Assembly (NCBI GenBank): GCA_049323915.1
Contig: JBMOPC010000103.1
Coordinates: 1 to 50,528, forward strand
Origin: BRHc4a sp049323915
Lineage (GTDB): Bacteria > Bacillota > Desulfotomaculia > Desulfotomaculales > Desulfocucumaceae
DNA length: 50,528 nt
Reading direction: 5' to 3'
This document shows positions 1 to 9,316 of this stretch, piece after piece. Made by a program: the position numbers and the translations under genes. Under the pieces are notes generated by a model. It was not told the origin of the DNA. It did no database searches and worked only from the letters and a program-made list of their open reading frames with translations. Position 1 is the first letter of the stretch; the number at the start of each line of letters is the position of its first letter.

Positions 1-152
1 CCTTTATTTCTGGGTCCTTCAAGTTTTTCTAAAAAATGTTCTTTCTTAACTGCCAATTCTCCCTTGCCGTTTTCAGAATCTTTAAACTATCCCCTTCTGG
101 CGATTTTCACATTGACATAGGACGTCCCATTAATATTTAAACGTTCTCATCA

Positions 153-605
153 TCAATTGGCCAGGTGAGGGCCTAAATTCTTGCATACCAGGGAAAATAA
201 CTCCTCAGTAATAACCCTGGCCTCCTCTAAACAACCTTGATTTAAACACTCCCAGGCTAACCGGTTAATCATCCGGGGGACACCCAAAGAGCGGCGGTAA
301 ATAGCTTTTTTAACCGCTAGGGGGAAAGTATCCGGCTTACCGCCGGCCTTTTTAACCTGCCAGTCCAGATAACTTTCCGTTTCCTCCTCAGATAGCCCCC
401 CCAAATTAACCCAGGCCCCAATTCTTTGGGCCAAAGGAATCATGGCCGGCAGCTTTAAAGTGGAGGCCAAAGAAGGCTGGCCAAAAAGAATTAAGGTAAT
501 TAAACCCTCATGCTTTAATAACCGCAGCTCATTTAAACAGGCGGGAGTTAAAATATGAGCCTCGTCAATTAATAAAAGATTGGGCCGGTTTGACTCCACA
601 TAAGA
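153..605 (-). pseudogene. ExeA/TniB-like AAA ATPase, N-terminally truncated
   Basis: This is the C-terminal half of an ExeA/GspA-type AAA ATPase of the kind that accompanies transposases. The frame holds Walker B (LLLIDEAH) close to its start, then ILFGQPSL and PRMINRLAW, which resemble the sensor regions of this family. The Walker A P-loop half, normally about 100 residues further upstream, is absent. The only start available is a GTG at 599 with no good ribosome binding site, and the family resemblance stops just upstream of it. I read it as a remnant of a mobile element at the left edge of the catabolic island. No partner transposase is visible in the window. Confidence 0.7.
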
Positions 606-857
606 AAGGGGTCATTGTGCCTGTTTAGATGAAATAGGCAATAAACTGGTAGGAGGTTGGCGTATATAGCTTGGGTGCTGTGTTTATGACCCCTGAAAAA
701 TACTCATTACAGCCTCAGCCTACCAATAATTGTCAATGTGCAGTCTAAACTGGTACTGCAAAGAAAAAAACAAAGGGTTTTTGCAGCAGAATCAAATATA
801 TATTTACATTTCTGGTAGCGGGGGAACTTTCAGGCAAACGCTACTGATCGCAAATCA

Positions 858-2051
858 TTAACAATATTCCCTAATATCAAAAACACTATCCACTCTTTTG
901 ATTATTTCCAAATTGGCCGCTTCTTTCAAAAGCGGTTCGGAAATCCATAAATACTCAAGGTGTTTGGTATCCTTTATCCGTGTTACCCTGCAATCCCTGA
1001 CTCCGTACATTTTACAGGCAGCTTCAATTGCTTCGCGGGCCGAAGGCATCGTACACGGTATTTTTACCGACCCCAAAAAACCGGTAGTAAAGGCGTTTTT
1101 ATACGTGTTAAAAAAATTAATCTTATTCACCAGTTCTTTTGTGGTCAGGTCAGCATACCCTAAGCCCAAGGCGTTTCCTTCCGACTCCGGGGTTAAGTCT
1201 AACACTACAATTGTTTCGTATTTTTGTACTGGATTTCCACCTAACCTTCGGTGTATTCCGATTACGTTGACGTCCATCCCTGAACCGCTAATGTTTTTTC
1301 CCATCCTGTCAACTATAAGCACATGAAGATGGTCAAAAGGAATTTTGGGCAATTGCTCCCAAGCCAGTTTGAGCAATGCTTTTTCAGTTTCTATGCGTTC
1401 TTCGGGTCTAACACCTTTTAATAGCAAAGCTTCCCCCCTGAAATTGTCTACCGAAGCAATACCTCCCAGCAAATTAATTTTTTTCTCTATAACATCCGCC
1501 ATTTCCACTATATGGTGCCCCAAGCCGACCTGATGAGCCGCTTCTGCTCCTTTTACTTTTCCCATCCCTACAGCCATCATCTTTGTCAGACCGCTTTCTA
1601 TCGGCGCACGAAAGCCGGTATGCGGCTTAACCCGGTTGAATAAGAATACACCGTCTGCCTCCAATGCATATTTATCGCAATACACGGGTATCCCGCCGTT
1701 TGTTTCGCCGATAAGAACCGATTCCACACAGGATTTTATCGGTACGTTTAAAGCTTCCTCTGTAACCCCCAGTTTTTTTAATACCTGTATCTGGCCCTCA
1801 TCAGTTCCTCCGCCATGACTGCCCATAGCCGGTATAATAAAGGGATCGGCACCCCACGCTTTAAAAGTCTCGACTAAAGTACGAATTACACGCACCCCAT
1901 ATGGAAATCCTCTTGATCCATATGTCAGACATATTTTCATCCCCGGAAAGATTCGTTCCCGGATACTATGCATTTCAGCACGGATATGATCTTCTACATT
2001 ATCAATTAATCTATAAGTAAAGTTTTGTTTTACCAAATACATGGGAAGCAT
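858..2051 (-). CDS. LarA-like nickel-dependent hydroxyacid racemase family protein (DUF2088)
   Basis: The 397-residue protein belongs to the lactate racemase (LarA) superfamily, whose members use a nickel-pincer nucleotide to racemise or epimerise 2-hydroxyacids. It shows a GSHGG segment near residue 79 (LarA has a catalytic His in GTH), a KPH segment near 144, and lysines near 157 and 165 where LarA binds its cofactor. The spacing from the second His to the Lys is longer than in classical LarA, so this is a divergent subgroup and nickel dependence is inferred. The gene begins 5 bp after the upstream hydroxyacid dehydrogenase gene and is the last of the operon. Context suggests it interconverts D and L forms of the imported hydroxyacid. 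No larB, larC or larE is visible here, so cofactor supply would have to come from elsewhere. Confidence 0.8.
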   Translation of the reverse strand: MLPMYLVKQNFTYRLIDNVEDHIRAEMHSIRERIFPGMKICLTYGSRGFPYGVRVIRTLVETFKAWGADPFIIPAMGSHGGGTDEGQIQVLKKLGVTEEALNVPIKSCVESVLIGETNGGIPVYCDKYALEADGVFLFNRVKPHTGFRAPIESGLTKMMAVGMGKVKGAEAAHQVGLGHHIVEMADVIEKKINLLGGIASVDNFRGEALLLKGVRPEERIETEKALLKLAWEQLPKIPFDHLHVLIVDRMGKNISGSGMDVNVIGIHRRLGGNPVQKYETIVVLDLTPESEGNALGLGYADLTTKELVNKINFFNTYKNAFTTGFLGSVKIPCTMPSAREAIEAACKMYGVRDCRVTRIKDTKHLEYLWISEPLLKEAANLEIIKRVDSVFDIREYC

Positions 2052-2056
2052 TTACC

Positions 2057-3109
2057 TTAAACCCCTTCGATACTTTCTTGCATATTAAGATCAGACATGC
2101 ACTTGCGTATTTTTTCTATTACCAGGTCCGGAACCGGTATACCTCCCGATTTCCGGATGACTTCATTGCGCACCTCCATTTCCCCGGGATAAAGAACTTC
2201 TTGAACGCCCGGCATTGGCTTAACATTCTTTATTGTAGTAATAAACTGGTCCATTGTATTGTAATATTTTTCAATGGGTAAGAAAGATTCGATGGAAATT
2301 GCGCAAAGGAAGTTTCCTACATTTTGGTAGCGGGTAAAGTCATCCACCAGGCCGCCTACATTAACTGTAAATGCCGCTCCAGTAATGACTGCAGATAATA
2401 TCTCGACAATTATTGCCAACCCATAACCTTTGACACCCGCGGCCGGCAATAAAACCCCCTCATAACCTTCATCCGCTATTTTTGCCGGGTAACCCTCCTT
2501 GTTAAGAGCCCATCCTTCCGGAATTTCCTTCTTTTCTTCCGCCATGTTCCGCAATTTGGTTCTGGCTACGGCGCTGGTAGCAAAATCAATCACAATATCT
2601 GGCTTGTTTCTTACTGGAAAAGCAAAGGAAATAGGGTTTGTACCGAACAAAGGCTCCATGCCCCCAAAAGGAGCCACGCTTGACGGGGCATTTGTTACAG
2701 CAAAGCCTATACAATTTTGCTTCGCCGCCTCCATTATATAATAGGAAGCCATGCCAAAGTGACCGGAATTGCGTACGCCAACCAAACCAACATTATTGGA
2801 TAGGGCTTTTTTAATAGCCAGGTCCATGGCATAAACCCCGCTGACCTGCCCAAGACCGTTTTTGCCGTCCACAATGGCCGTATTGCCGGTCTGGTTCAAT
2901 ATTTCAGGCTCTGCCTTAGGGTCAATCACCCCTCTTTTAATTCTTTCCACATAAACAGGCAGATAAGCTACACCATGAGAGTCAATTCCCCTTAAATTTG
3001 CCGATAGCATAACCGAGGTTGCCGATTCTGCATGCTCCTTTTTAACACCATATCCTTCCAGTACTTTTACACATATTTCTCTTAAGTCCGATTCGCGATA
3101 TTTTTTCAT
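2057..3109 (-). CDS. LDH2/MDH2-family NAD(P)-dependent 2-hydroxyacid dehydrogenase
   Basis: This is a member of the malate/L-lactate/sulfolactate dehydrogenase family (PF02615), which oxidises 2-hydroxyacids to 2-oxoacids with NAD(P). Family hallmarks are visible: DSHG near residue 44 with the likely catalytic His, NSGHFGMASYY, FGTNPISFAFP, and a KGYGLAI segment in the cofactor-binding part. The frame is open to 3181, but ATG 3109 is preceded by AAGGAGAG and starts the canonical N-terminus (MKKYRESDL), giving 350 residues, the usual length. The longer reading would overlap the transporter gene. It lies 34 bp after the TRAP permease gene and just before the LarA-like gene. Substrate cannot be read from the sequence; 2-hydroxyglutarate is the contextual favourite, with malate, lactate or sulfolactate as alternatives. 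Confidence 0.88.
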   Translation of the reverse strand: MKKYRESDLREICVKVLEGYGVKKEHAESATSVMLSANLRGIDSHGVAYLPVYVERIKRGVIDPKAEPEILNQTGNTAIVDGKNGLGQVSGVYAMDLAIKKALSNNVGLVGVRNSGHFGMASYYIMEAAKQNCIGFAVTNAPSSVAPFGGMEPLFGTNPISFAFPVRNKPDIVIDFATSAVARTKLRNMAEEKKEIPEGWALNKEGYPAKIADEGYEGVLLPAAGVKGYGLAIIVEILSAVITGAAFTVNVGGLVDDFTRYQNVGNFLCAISIESFLPIEKYYNTMDQFITTIKNVKPMPGVQEVLYPGEMEVRNEVIRKSGGIPVPDLVIEKIRKCMSDLNMQESIEGV

Positions 3110-3143
3110 GCTGGTATCTCTCCTTGCTTTAGCTTTTGGATGT

Positions 3144-5108
3144 CTATAAAACTTTGGATGCGTCTTGTTTAACATTCTCAACGGCGTTCTTTTTATCCCT
3201 TTTAACCTGCATCAAATATACAGATATTAAGCACAATAATCCGGTCAGGTCAGTGTACAACTCGGGTATGATTAAGAAAATGGCGCCAAGGAACAGCAGG
3301 ATCCTTTCAAGAATAGTACAATTGTTACGGAAATAACCTATCATTGACGCCCCCAACATAATAACGCCAACTACGGCAGGTACCACAGAACGCAAGGTCT
3401 CAAAAAAGGTTCCTTTGACAATCAGCATTGAAGGATCCATGACAAACATAAATGGTATGATAAAACCGGCCGATGCCAATCTCAGCGCAGCCCAACCGGT
3501 GCTGAATGCCGGTGAACCGGCCAATCCCGCCGCTGCATAAGCCGCGATAGCTACAGGCGGGGTCAAAGTTGAAAGAGTCGCATAGTAGAAGACAAACATG
3601 TTAGCGGCCAGATCGTCCACCCCCATGGCAATCAATGCGGGAACCGCAATGGTGGCTGCCATGATAAAAGCAGGAGTTGTGGGCAGCCCCATGCCCAGGA
3701 TTATACATGCAACCATTATCAGCAGCAGGGTAGGTAGGAGCATGCCCTGAGTTATACTTACAACACTATCCGTAAAAACCACACCCACACTGGTAAGAGA
3801 GACCACGCCGATAACAAAACCGACCACGGCACAAGCCACAGCCACACTGAGCGCCGTTCTCCCCCCGTTAACCATTGCTCTTAGCAACTGGGCCGGCTTC
3901 ATGCGGGTTTCCTTGCGGAGAGAGGAAAACACCAGCGTGGCTATGATGCCATAAAAGGCGGCATACATGGGAGAAAAACCCTTGAGTATTATAACCACGA
4001 TTATAATAAGGGGTATCAGCATATGACCCCTGGCTTTGAGTACGTCGCCCAACCGGGGAATTTCGGAAGTATCCACCCCCTGCATTTTAAGTCTTCTCGC
4101 CTCGCGGTCCACCATGGTCCATACCCCTAAATAATACAAAATGGCGGGAATGATAGCAGCAATCATGATCGTACCGTAAGGGATACCAGACAACTCGGCC
4201 ATGACGAAGGCTGCAGCACCCATAATGGGAGGCATGATCTGCCCGCCGCTGGAAGCAGCAGCTTCTACGGCCCCAGCAAATACGGGCCTGTAACCTATTT
4301 TCTTCATCAGGGGTATGGTGAACGACCCGGTAGTCACCACGTTAGCCACCGCTGCGCCGTTAATTGTACCCATAATACTGCTGCCCATGACCGCCACCTT
4401 GGCCGGCCCCCCGGGTGACTTGCCGGCTATGGCGAGGGAACCATCATTGATCAGCCTGCCCATGCCCGATTCGGACATGAATGCGCCGAACAGGACAAAC
4501 AGGAATATAAATTGAGCAGAAACACCCAAAGCAATACTGAATATACCTTCAGTGCTTAAATACATTTGCTCAATAATTCTTGTGTAGGAATAATCAATAT
4601 GAGAAAACATGCCGGGTATCCATTCCCCGTACATGGCATATAAAATGCATATCACCGCTAAAACGGGAAGGATTAGACCCAGTGTTCTCCTTGCAGCCTC
4701 CAGCACCAGCAGCATTAACATTGTCCCCAGTACTATGTCCGTGGAGTTGGCCATTCCTGCCCTCATGGCAATATCTTCAAAGTTTAAAACAAGATAACCG
4801 CAAGTGACTATGCTTAACATTGAAAATATCACGTCAAAAACCGATGGACGGCCCATTGGTGATCTTTTCTTGCTTCCCGGATAAAGTAAGTACACCATAA
4901 ATAAAACCAGCCCCAGGTGTACTGAACGCTGTTTTATTGCCAATAGCAAACCGAACCCCGAAGTATACAGGTGAAATATGGATAATGCTAATGCAGCAAT
5001 GGTTACAACATTAAACCAGAATTTTAAGTCAAATTCCCGGTAATTGCTCTCTTCAGAAAACTTTTTTAATATTTCTTGCTGCTTTTTTTCTTCAATTACC
5101 ATATCCAA
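3144..5108 (-). CDS. TRAP transporter fused permease (DctQ-DctM type), TAXI system
   Basis: The 654-residue polytopic membrane protein is a fused 4TM/12TM TRAP permease of the kind that works with TAXI solute receptors. It is hydrophobic nearly throughout and has the DctM-type motifs GSSIMGTINGAAVANV and SGGQIMPPIMGAAAF in one half and LGMGLPTTPAFI in the other. It would import an organic acid in symport with sodium or protons. The likely start is TTG at 5108, 11 nt after AGGAG; an ATG two codons later is an alternative. It follows the TAXI receptor gene across a strong stem-loop and precedes the dehydrogenase gene. A second copy of this transporter type is at 35.8-37.6 kb. Confidence 0.93.
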   Translation of the reverse strand: MDMVIEEKKQQEILKKFSEESNYREFDLKFWFNVVTIAALALSIFHLYTSGFGLLLAIKQRSVHLGLVLFMVYLLYPGSKKRSPMGRPSVFDVIFSMLSIVTCGYLVLNFEDIAMRAGMANSTDIVLGTMLMLLVLEAARRTLGLILPVLAVICILYAMYGEWIPGMFSHIDYSYTRIIEQMYLSTEGIFSIALGVSAQFIFLFVLFGAFMSESGMGRLINDGSLAIAGKSPGGPAKVAVMGSSIMGTINGAAVANVVTTGSFTIPLMKKIGYRPVFAGAVEAAASSGGQIMPPIMGAAAFVMAELSGIPYGTIMIAAIIPAILYYLGVWTMVDREARRLKMQGVDTSEIPRLGDVLKARGHMLIPLIIIVVIILKGFSPMYAAFYGIIATLVFSSLRKETRMKPAQLLRAMVNGGRTALSVAVACAVVGFVIGVVSLTSVGVVFTDSVVSITQGMLLPTLLLIMVACIILGMGLPTTPAFIMAATIAVPALIAMGVDDLAANMFVFYYATLSTLTPPVAIAAYAAAGLAGSPAFSTGWAALRLASAGFIIPFMFVMDPSMLIVKGTFFETLRSVVPAVVGVIMLGASMIGYFRNNCTILERILLFLGAIFLIIPELYTDLTGLLCLISVYLMQVKRDKKNAVENVKQDASKVL

Positions 5109-5146
5109 TGTAATATCATCTCCTGCCGGTTTTAAATGTTGGTTTT

Positions 5147-5182
5147 GAAGAATTTGAGGACCGATTGGCCCTCAAATTCTTC
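5147..5182. promoter_or_regulatory. Intercistronic stem-loop between TAXI receptor and permease genes
   Basis: There are two perfectly complementary 13-base arms (GAAGAATTTGAGG and its complement) around a 10-base loop. Neither strand has a T-run after the stem, so it is not a standard terminator. It sits between the genes for a highly needed binding protein and its membrane partner, where such hairpins usually stabilise the upstream mRNA and lower permease expression. That role is inferred. Confidence 0.7.
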
Positions 5183-5205
5183 GCCACTTTATTATTTTGT
5201 TCTAA

Positions 5206-6249
5206 TTATGTTGTTTTAGGCTTTAAATGTTCGGGAACCTTTACACCGTGATCCTCGAAAAATTTAACTGCGCCGGGATGCAGCGGCACCGTCATACCGT
5301 TAAGGCCGTTCTTTATTTGAAAGCTTGCAGCTTCCTTATATGTATTGGCCAGCACATCTTTGTTGTCATAAAGACTTTTCAGCATGTCGTAGACCAATTT
5401 TTCATCAAGGTCTTTGCTGCAAACCAATATGTTGGCCACCGCTACCGTCTGCACAGGTTCACTCTGTCCTTTATAGGAGTTGGCCGGCACCTCGATGGGG
5501 AAGTACGCAGGATACTTTTGCATGAGCTTATCCCTTACTTCTCCTTTGATTTCCAGTATTTTTGCTTCCCCTCTGGTCATCATTTCTGTTACGGAGGCGT
5601 GAGGAATACCACCGGCTATAAACGCCATATCAGCCTGCCTGTCCGAAAACTTTTCCGCGGCCTCCGCGTTTGAAACATAGTTGGCTGTTGCGTCCTTGTT
5701 GTTTTTATAATCAATGCCTACTATTGAAAGAATCTCCCGGGTATTAATTTCCGTTCCACTGCCCACGGGGCCGGGTATTATTTTTTTGCCCCTCAGGCCC
5801 TGCAGATCATTAATCCCTGAATCCTTTCGCACAACAAAGTAACAGAGATTGGGGTAAAGATATGTCATGCCAAGAAAATCTTTTCGAGGTTTTCCCTCGA
5901 ATACGTTTTTGCCGTTCAATGCATCACCGGCAACCCCGTTTTGCAGAAAGGCAACCTGAGATTCCTTCCTGGCAAGGAGCTCAATATTTTGTGTGGAGCC
6001 TGACGTTGACTGAACTGATGCATGGAGGCCCTTTACTTGATCATTCCACACTTTTGCAATGGCATTGCCCAAAGCGTAATAAATCCCCGCTGTGGTTGCG
6101 GTGGCGATATTAACTCTCACATTTTTGCCTTCCTTTGACTTTGACGCAGCGTCTCCCGAACCCTTATCGGACGCCTTACTGGTGCAGCCCAACGCTCCAA
6201 AAAGAACAAGGCTCAGGCATAAAACTATCGCAACCAATTTTCTCGGCAT
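5206..6249 (-). CDS. TAXI-family TRAP transporter solute receptor, lipoprotein
   Basis: The 347-residue protein is an extracytoplasmic TAXI-type receptor that captures substrate for the adjacent TRAP permease. The N-terminus is a lipoprotein signal with the lipobox FGALGC at about residues 17-22, so it is probably anchored to the outer face of the membrane. The TAXI core is visible in ATATTAGIYYALGNAIAKVW, in STSGSTQNIELL and in the region around PGPVGSGTE. The ATG at 6249 is preceded by GAGGAGG, which fixes the start. It lies 274 bp after sucD. Ligand is unknown; some TAXI systems are associated with glutamate, 2-oxoglutarate or hydroxyglutarate. Confidence 0.93.
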   Translation of the reverse strand: MPRKLVAIVLCLSLVLFGALGCTSKASDKGSGDAASKSKEGKNVRVNIATATTAGIYYALGNAIAKVWNDQVKGLHASVQSTSGSTQNIELLARKESQVAFLQNGVAGDALNGKNVFEGKPRKDFLGMTYLYPNLCYFVVRKDSGINDLQGLRGKKIIPGPVGSGTEINTREILSIVGIDYKNNKDATANYVSNAEAAEKFSDRQADMAFIAGGIPHASVTEMMTRGEAKILEIKGEVRDKLMQKYPAYFPIEVPANSYKGQSEPVQTVAVANILVCSKDLDEKLVYDMLKSLYDNKDVLANTYKEAASFQIKNGLNGMTVPLHPGAVKFFEDHGVKVPEHLKPKTT

Positions 6250-6523
6250 TGTTGTCCTCCTCGCATTCTCATTTTTAATAAAACTTTACAATTAGCCACC
6301 ATTAACCACCTAACCACCGCTCGAACCGGTTTTCAAATATCAATTTTCAACTCCCTTCTGCGAGTACAATACTTCTCTTTGAACGTCCGGCCTGCTGTCT
6401 ATTACTACTTATTTAAAATGTTGTTGTTTTCCTCACCTCCATTTTTTTTTGCTTCATAATGATACGGCCCCCGTGCAGTGTTTGTATGACAGGGCAACTC
6501 GGTTCCTGTCAAGGCATCTCCAT

Positions 6524-7387
6524 TTACTGCCGAACCACCTGTAATATCTCATCCAGAGTCCGCGCAACAATTATTCCGGCCTCACTTAAATTTTTTATTT
6601 TTGACTCAGCTGTACCAAGGCCCTGGGAAACAATAGCTCCGGCATGTCCCATTTTTTTTCCGGCAGGAGCGGTCTGCCCTGCAATAAATGCCACAATCTT
6701 TTTGGGGTAGCCGTTTTCTTTGACATATTTAGCGGCCAATTCCTCACCAGCACCGCCAATTTCGCCGATCATGACTATGACTTCCGTCTGTTCATCTTCA
6801 CGGAAAAGCTTCAACACATCAACGAAATCAGTTCCCTTAACGGTGTCTCCGCCAATGCAAACACAGGTGGATTGTCCAATTCCTCTGTACGTCAAATTGG
6901 AGGAAACTTCATGGGTTAATGTACCGCTGCGGGAAATGATTCCCACATTACCTTCACTATATATGTAGCCCGGCATTATACCTACTTTGCTTTTTCCGGG
7001 ACTTACAACTCCGATTGTGTTGGGACCGACAACACGTACACCGTTCTTTTCAGCCATGCTTCTAATAATCAAAGTGTCGTGAAGCGGTACGAACTCCGTA
7101 ATGATTACGATAAGTGGAATTTTATTCTCTATGGCTTCCAATGCGGCGTCAAGCACGCCCGCAGGCGGTACCAGAATCATTGATGCATCTATTTCACATT
7201 CTTTTTTCGCTGCTGCAACCGTATCGAAAACAGGAACACCGTGAACCTTTTGTCCGCCTTTGCCGGGAGTGGCCCCTCCCACAACACTAACGTTGTATTC
7301 CAGCATTTTTTGCGTATGGTACATGCCCTGTTTACCGGTTGCTCCCTGAATAATTACCTGGGTATTTTTGTGAACTAATATGGCCAC
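6524..7387 (-). CDS. sucD: Succinyl-CoA synthetase (ADP-forming-type), alpha subunit
   Basis: The 287-residue alpha subunit of succinate-CoA ligase cleaves succinyl-CoA with formation of a nucleoside triphosphate through a phosphohistidine. Visible are the CoA-binding Rossmann N-terminus (VIIQGATGKQG), SRSGTLTHEV, CIGGDTVKGTDF and the phosphohistidine segment KKMGHAGAIVSQG near residue 246. The length is that of the family. Its start codon touches the end of sucC, so the pair is translationally coupled. Downstream of an oxoacid:ferredoxin oxidoreductase this gives substrate-level phosphorylation and indicates that the oxoacid is 2-oxoglutarate. Confidence 0.93.
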   Translation of the reverse strand: MAILVHKNTQVIIQGATGKQGMYHTQKMLEYNVSVVGGATPGKGGQKVHGVPVFDTVAAAKKECEIDASMILVPPAGVLDAALEAIENKIPLIVIITEFVPLHDTLIIRSMAEKNGVRVVGPNTIGVVSPGKSKVGIMPGYIYSEGNVGIISRSGTLTHEVSSNLTYRGIGQSTCVCIGGDTVKGTDFVDVLKLFREDEQTEVIVMIGEIGGAGEELAAKYVKENGYPKKIVAFIAGQTAPAGKKMGHAGAIVSQGLGTAESKIKNLSEAGIIVARTLDEILQVVRQ

Positions 7388-8547
7388 TAACAGTCACCTT
7401 CTTTTTTCTTCATAAGTTCCAGCAATAAGATGACAGCTTCTTCTGTTGTTCCGTATTTAACTATGAGAGTATTTCTGCTCTCCAAAATGGCCCAGCCCTC
7501 TTCCTGTGAATGCCCCCTCATTTTTACCACGACAACTTGTGAGGGGTTGAGCTCATCCATAACTTGAACGATTCCTCCGGCCATACTTTCACAGTTATTG
7601 ATGCCACCGAAAAGGTTAATCAAAATCCCCTTAACTCCGGGCGTTTTTAAGACTATTCGCAGGGCGGCTGCTGTCTTTTCCGTGGTTGCGTCTCCACCGA
7701 GATCCAAAAAATTTGCGGGCACTCCTCCGTGGGCGGATATCATATCCATCGAGGCCATGCCAAGTCCCGCGCCACCTGCTATTAGACCGATATTGCCTTT
7801 TCCCATTCCTACATAGGACACGCCTACAGCCTTTGCCTCAGCTTCAAGGGGATCTAATATTTCCTCTTTTCTCTTAAAGTTGTTATCCATTTTTAACCTT
7901 AAAAGTGCCGAATCATCAATTTCAACCTTGGAATCAGCCGCTAAAATTCTTCCCTGTTCGTCGATCACCAAAGGATTAATTTCAGCAGTAATTGCATTAT
8001 ATCTGAAATAACTATTTACTAAATTATGTAATATCTTAGTTGCCTGTATTAACTCATTACCTCTTAATCCCACCTTCAGCACAAGGTTCATTAACTGGTG
8101 AGACTTTGGATGTTTTAGTGGATCGATGTGTGTTTTAAATAACTGGTTTGGATAGTTTTTAGCAACCTGCTCAATATCCATTCCGCCCTTGGCAGATATC
8201 ATCAACAAAGGCGATAGGGTTTGAGGATCTAAAGTAATCCCCATATAAAACTCACGGGATATATTTAATTTTTCTTCTATTAGCAATTTTTCAACTTTTT
8301 CACCAGAAAGCGTCAAAGACAACAGTTCATTTGCAGCCTTAACCAGTTCATTTTCATTTTCAGCAAACTTAATGCCGCCAGCTTTGCCCCGACCACCGCT
8401 AAGGACCTGGCTTTTAACCACCACAGGGTATCTTAATTCATTTGCAGCATTTTTTGCTTCATCCAGATTACCAGCAACTATACCTCCCGGTATGGGTATA
8501 TTCATTTCCCCAAATATTAACTTGCCTTCAAATTCGTACAGCTTCAT
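7387..8547 (-). CDS. sucC: Succinyl-CoA synthetase, beta subunit
   Basis: This is the nucleotide-binding ATP-grasp beta subunit of succinate-CoA ligase. It begins MKLYEFEGK and has VVVKSQVLSGGRGKAGG in the ATP-grasp fold, AEINPLV for magnesium/nucleotide binding and LINLFGGINNCE in the C-terminal CoA-ligase domain. A GTG at 8559 is an alternative start, but the ATG at 8547 gives the usual N-terminus, has AAGGGTGG upstream at suitable distance and lies 5 bp past the korC stop. At about 386 residues it is full length. The N-terminal segment is somewhat divergent (GKLIFGEMNIP). It is co-transcribed with sucD and the kor genes. Confidence 0.93.
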   Translation of the reverse strand: MKLYEFEGKLIFGEMNIPIPGGIVAGNLDEAKNAANELRYPVVVKSQVLSGGRGKAGGIKFAENENELVKAANELLSLTLSGEKVEKLLIEEKLNISREFYMGITLDPQTLSPLLMISAKGGMDIEQVAKNYPNQLFKTHIDPLKHPKSHQLMNLVLKVGLRGNELIQATKILHNLVNSYFRYNAITAEINPLVIDEQGRILAADSKVEIDDSALLRLKMDNNFKRKEEILDPLEAEAKAVGVSYVGMGKGNIGLIAGGAGLGMASMDMISAHGGVPANFLDLGGDATTEKTAAALRIVLKTPGVKGILINLFGGINNCESMAGGIVQVMDELNPSQVVVVKMRGHSQEEGWAILESRNTLIVKYGTTEEAVILLLELMKKKEGDC

Positions 8548-8552
8548 TTGTA

Positions 8553-9098
8553 TTACCACCCTTGTTGTTTACAATAATTCAGCGCAACCTCAAGAGCTTT
8601 AAAGTTTATATCCTGTATTTTAGCGGGTAATTGTTTAGATATTGCACCTTTTAATGCTTCTATTGATATCAGATTTGTTATTTTAACCAATGCTCCAAGC
8701 ATGACAGTATTGGCCACCATTTTGTTGCCGCAGTTTTCGTCAGCCAATTTCGTAGCGGGAATATGGTATAGATGTTTTATCTTTATAGGAATTTCCGATA
8801 CCAGTGTTTGATCAACAAAAACTTGCGTAGTTTCGGAGTTTATTTCTTTTATATACTTGTCTAATGCAGGTTGAGACATGAATACAGAAACATCCGGATT
8901 TAAGGTTTTAATATAATCTATTTGCTCATCTGAAATTACTACCTCAGTCCGGCAGGCACCCCCTCTGGCTTCAGGGCCATAACTTTGCGTCTGGGCAACT
9001 TCTTTTCCTTCAAAATAACCAGCAGCATGAGTCAGCAATATTCCCATCAGAATAATACCCTGCCCGCCAAAACCTGCCAGTTTTATTTCCTTTCTCAA
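8553..9098 (-). CDS. korC: 2-oxoacid:ferredoxin oxidoreductase, gamma subunit
   Basis: The 181-residue gamma subunit of a 2-oxoacid:acceptor oxidoreductase has the family opening GFGGQGIILMG at residues 9-19 and QSYGPEARGGACRTEVVIS near 39-57. It contributes to binding CoA and completing the KorABCD complex that turns a 2-oxoacid plus CoA into the acyl-CoA, CO2 and reduced ferredoxin. It overlaps korD by 4 bp (ATGA). The substrate is most likely 2-oxoglutarate because sucCD follows directly. Confidence 0.9.
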   Translation of the reverse strand: MRKEIKLAGFGGQGIILMGILLTHAAGYFEGKEVAQTQSYGPEARGGACRTEVVISDEQIDYIKTLNPDVSVFMSQPALDKYIKEINSETTQVFVDQTLVSEIPIKIKHLYHIPATKLADENCGNKMVANTVMLGALVKITNLISIEALKGAISKQLPAKIQDINFKALEVALNYCKQQGW

Positions 9099-9301
9099 TT
9101 TGTTCCCTCCTCAACTGTTACAGCAAGTTCCGGACAAATCAGCTCACATGTTCTACACTTTGAGCAGTTTTCCGGATCTACAATGCAAGGAATTGTATAA
9201 CCTTTGCTGTTAATCTTGTTTGACTTGCCTATAATCTTTTTTGGACAGTAATTAAGGCAAAGAAAGCATCCTTTACAGTATTGCTCATCTATATTAACCA
9301 C
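9095..9301 (-). CDS. korD: 2-oxoacid:ferredoxin oxidoreductase, ferredoxin-like delta subunit
   Basis: The 68-residue protein is a 2x[4Fe-4S] ferredoxin. It carries CKGCFLCLNYCPKK and CSKCRTCELICPE, two CxxCxxCxxxCP clusters. In four-subunit oxoacid oxidoreductases this subunit passes electrons from the TPP site to external ferredoxin. It lies 15 bp after korB and overlaps korC by 4 bp. The second Kor set in this window has no such separate subunit, which makes the contrast useful. Confidence 0.93.
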   Translation of the reverse strand: MVNIDEQYCKGCFLCLNYCPKKIIGKSNKINSKGYTIPCIVDPENCSKCRTCELICPELAVTVEEGTN

Positions 9302-9316
9302 TGCTTTTCACCATCC

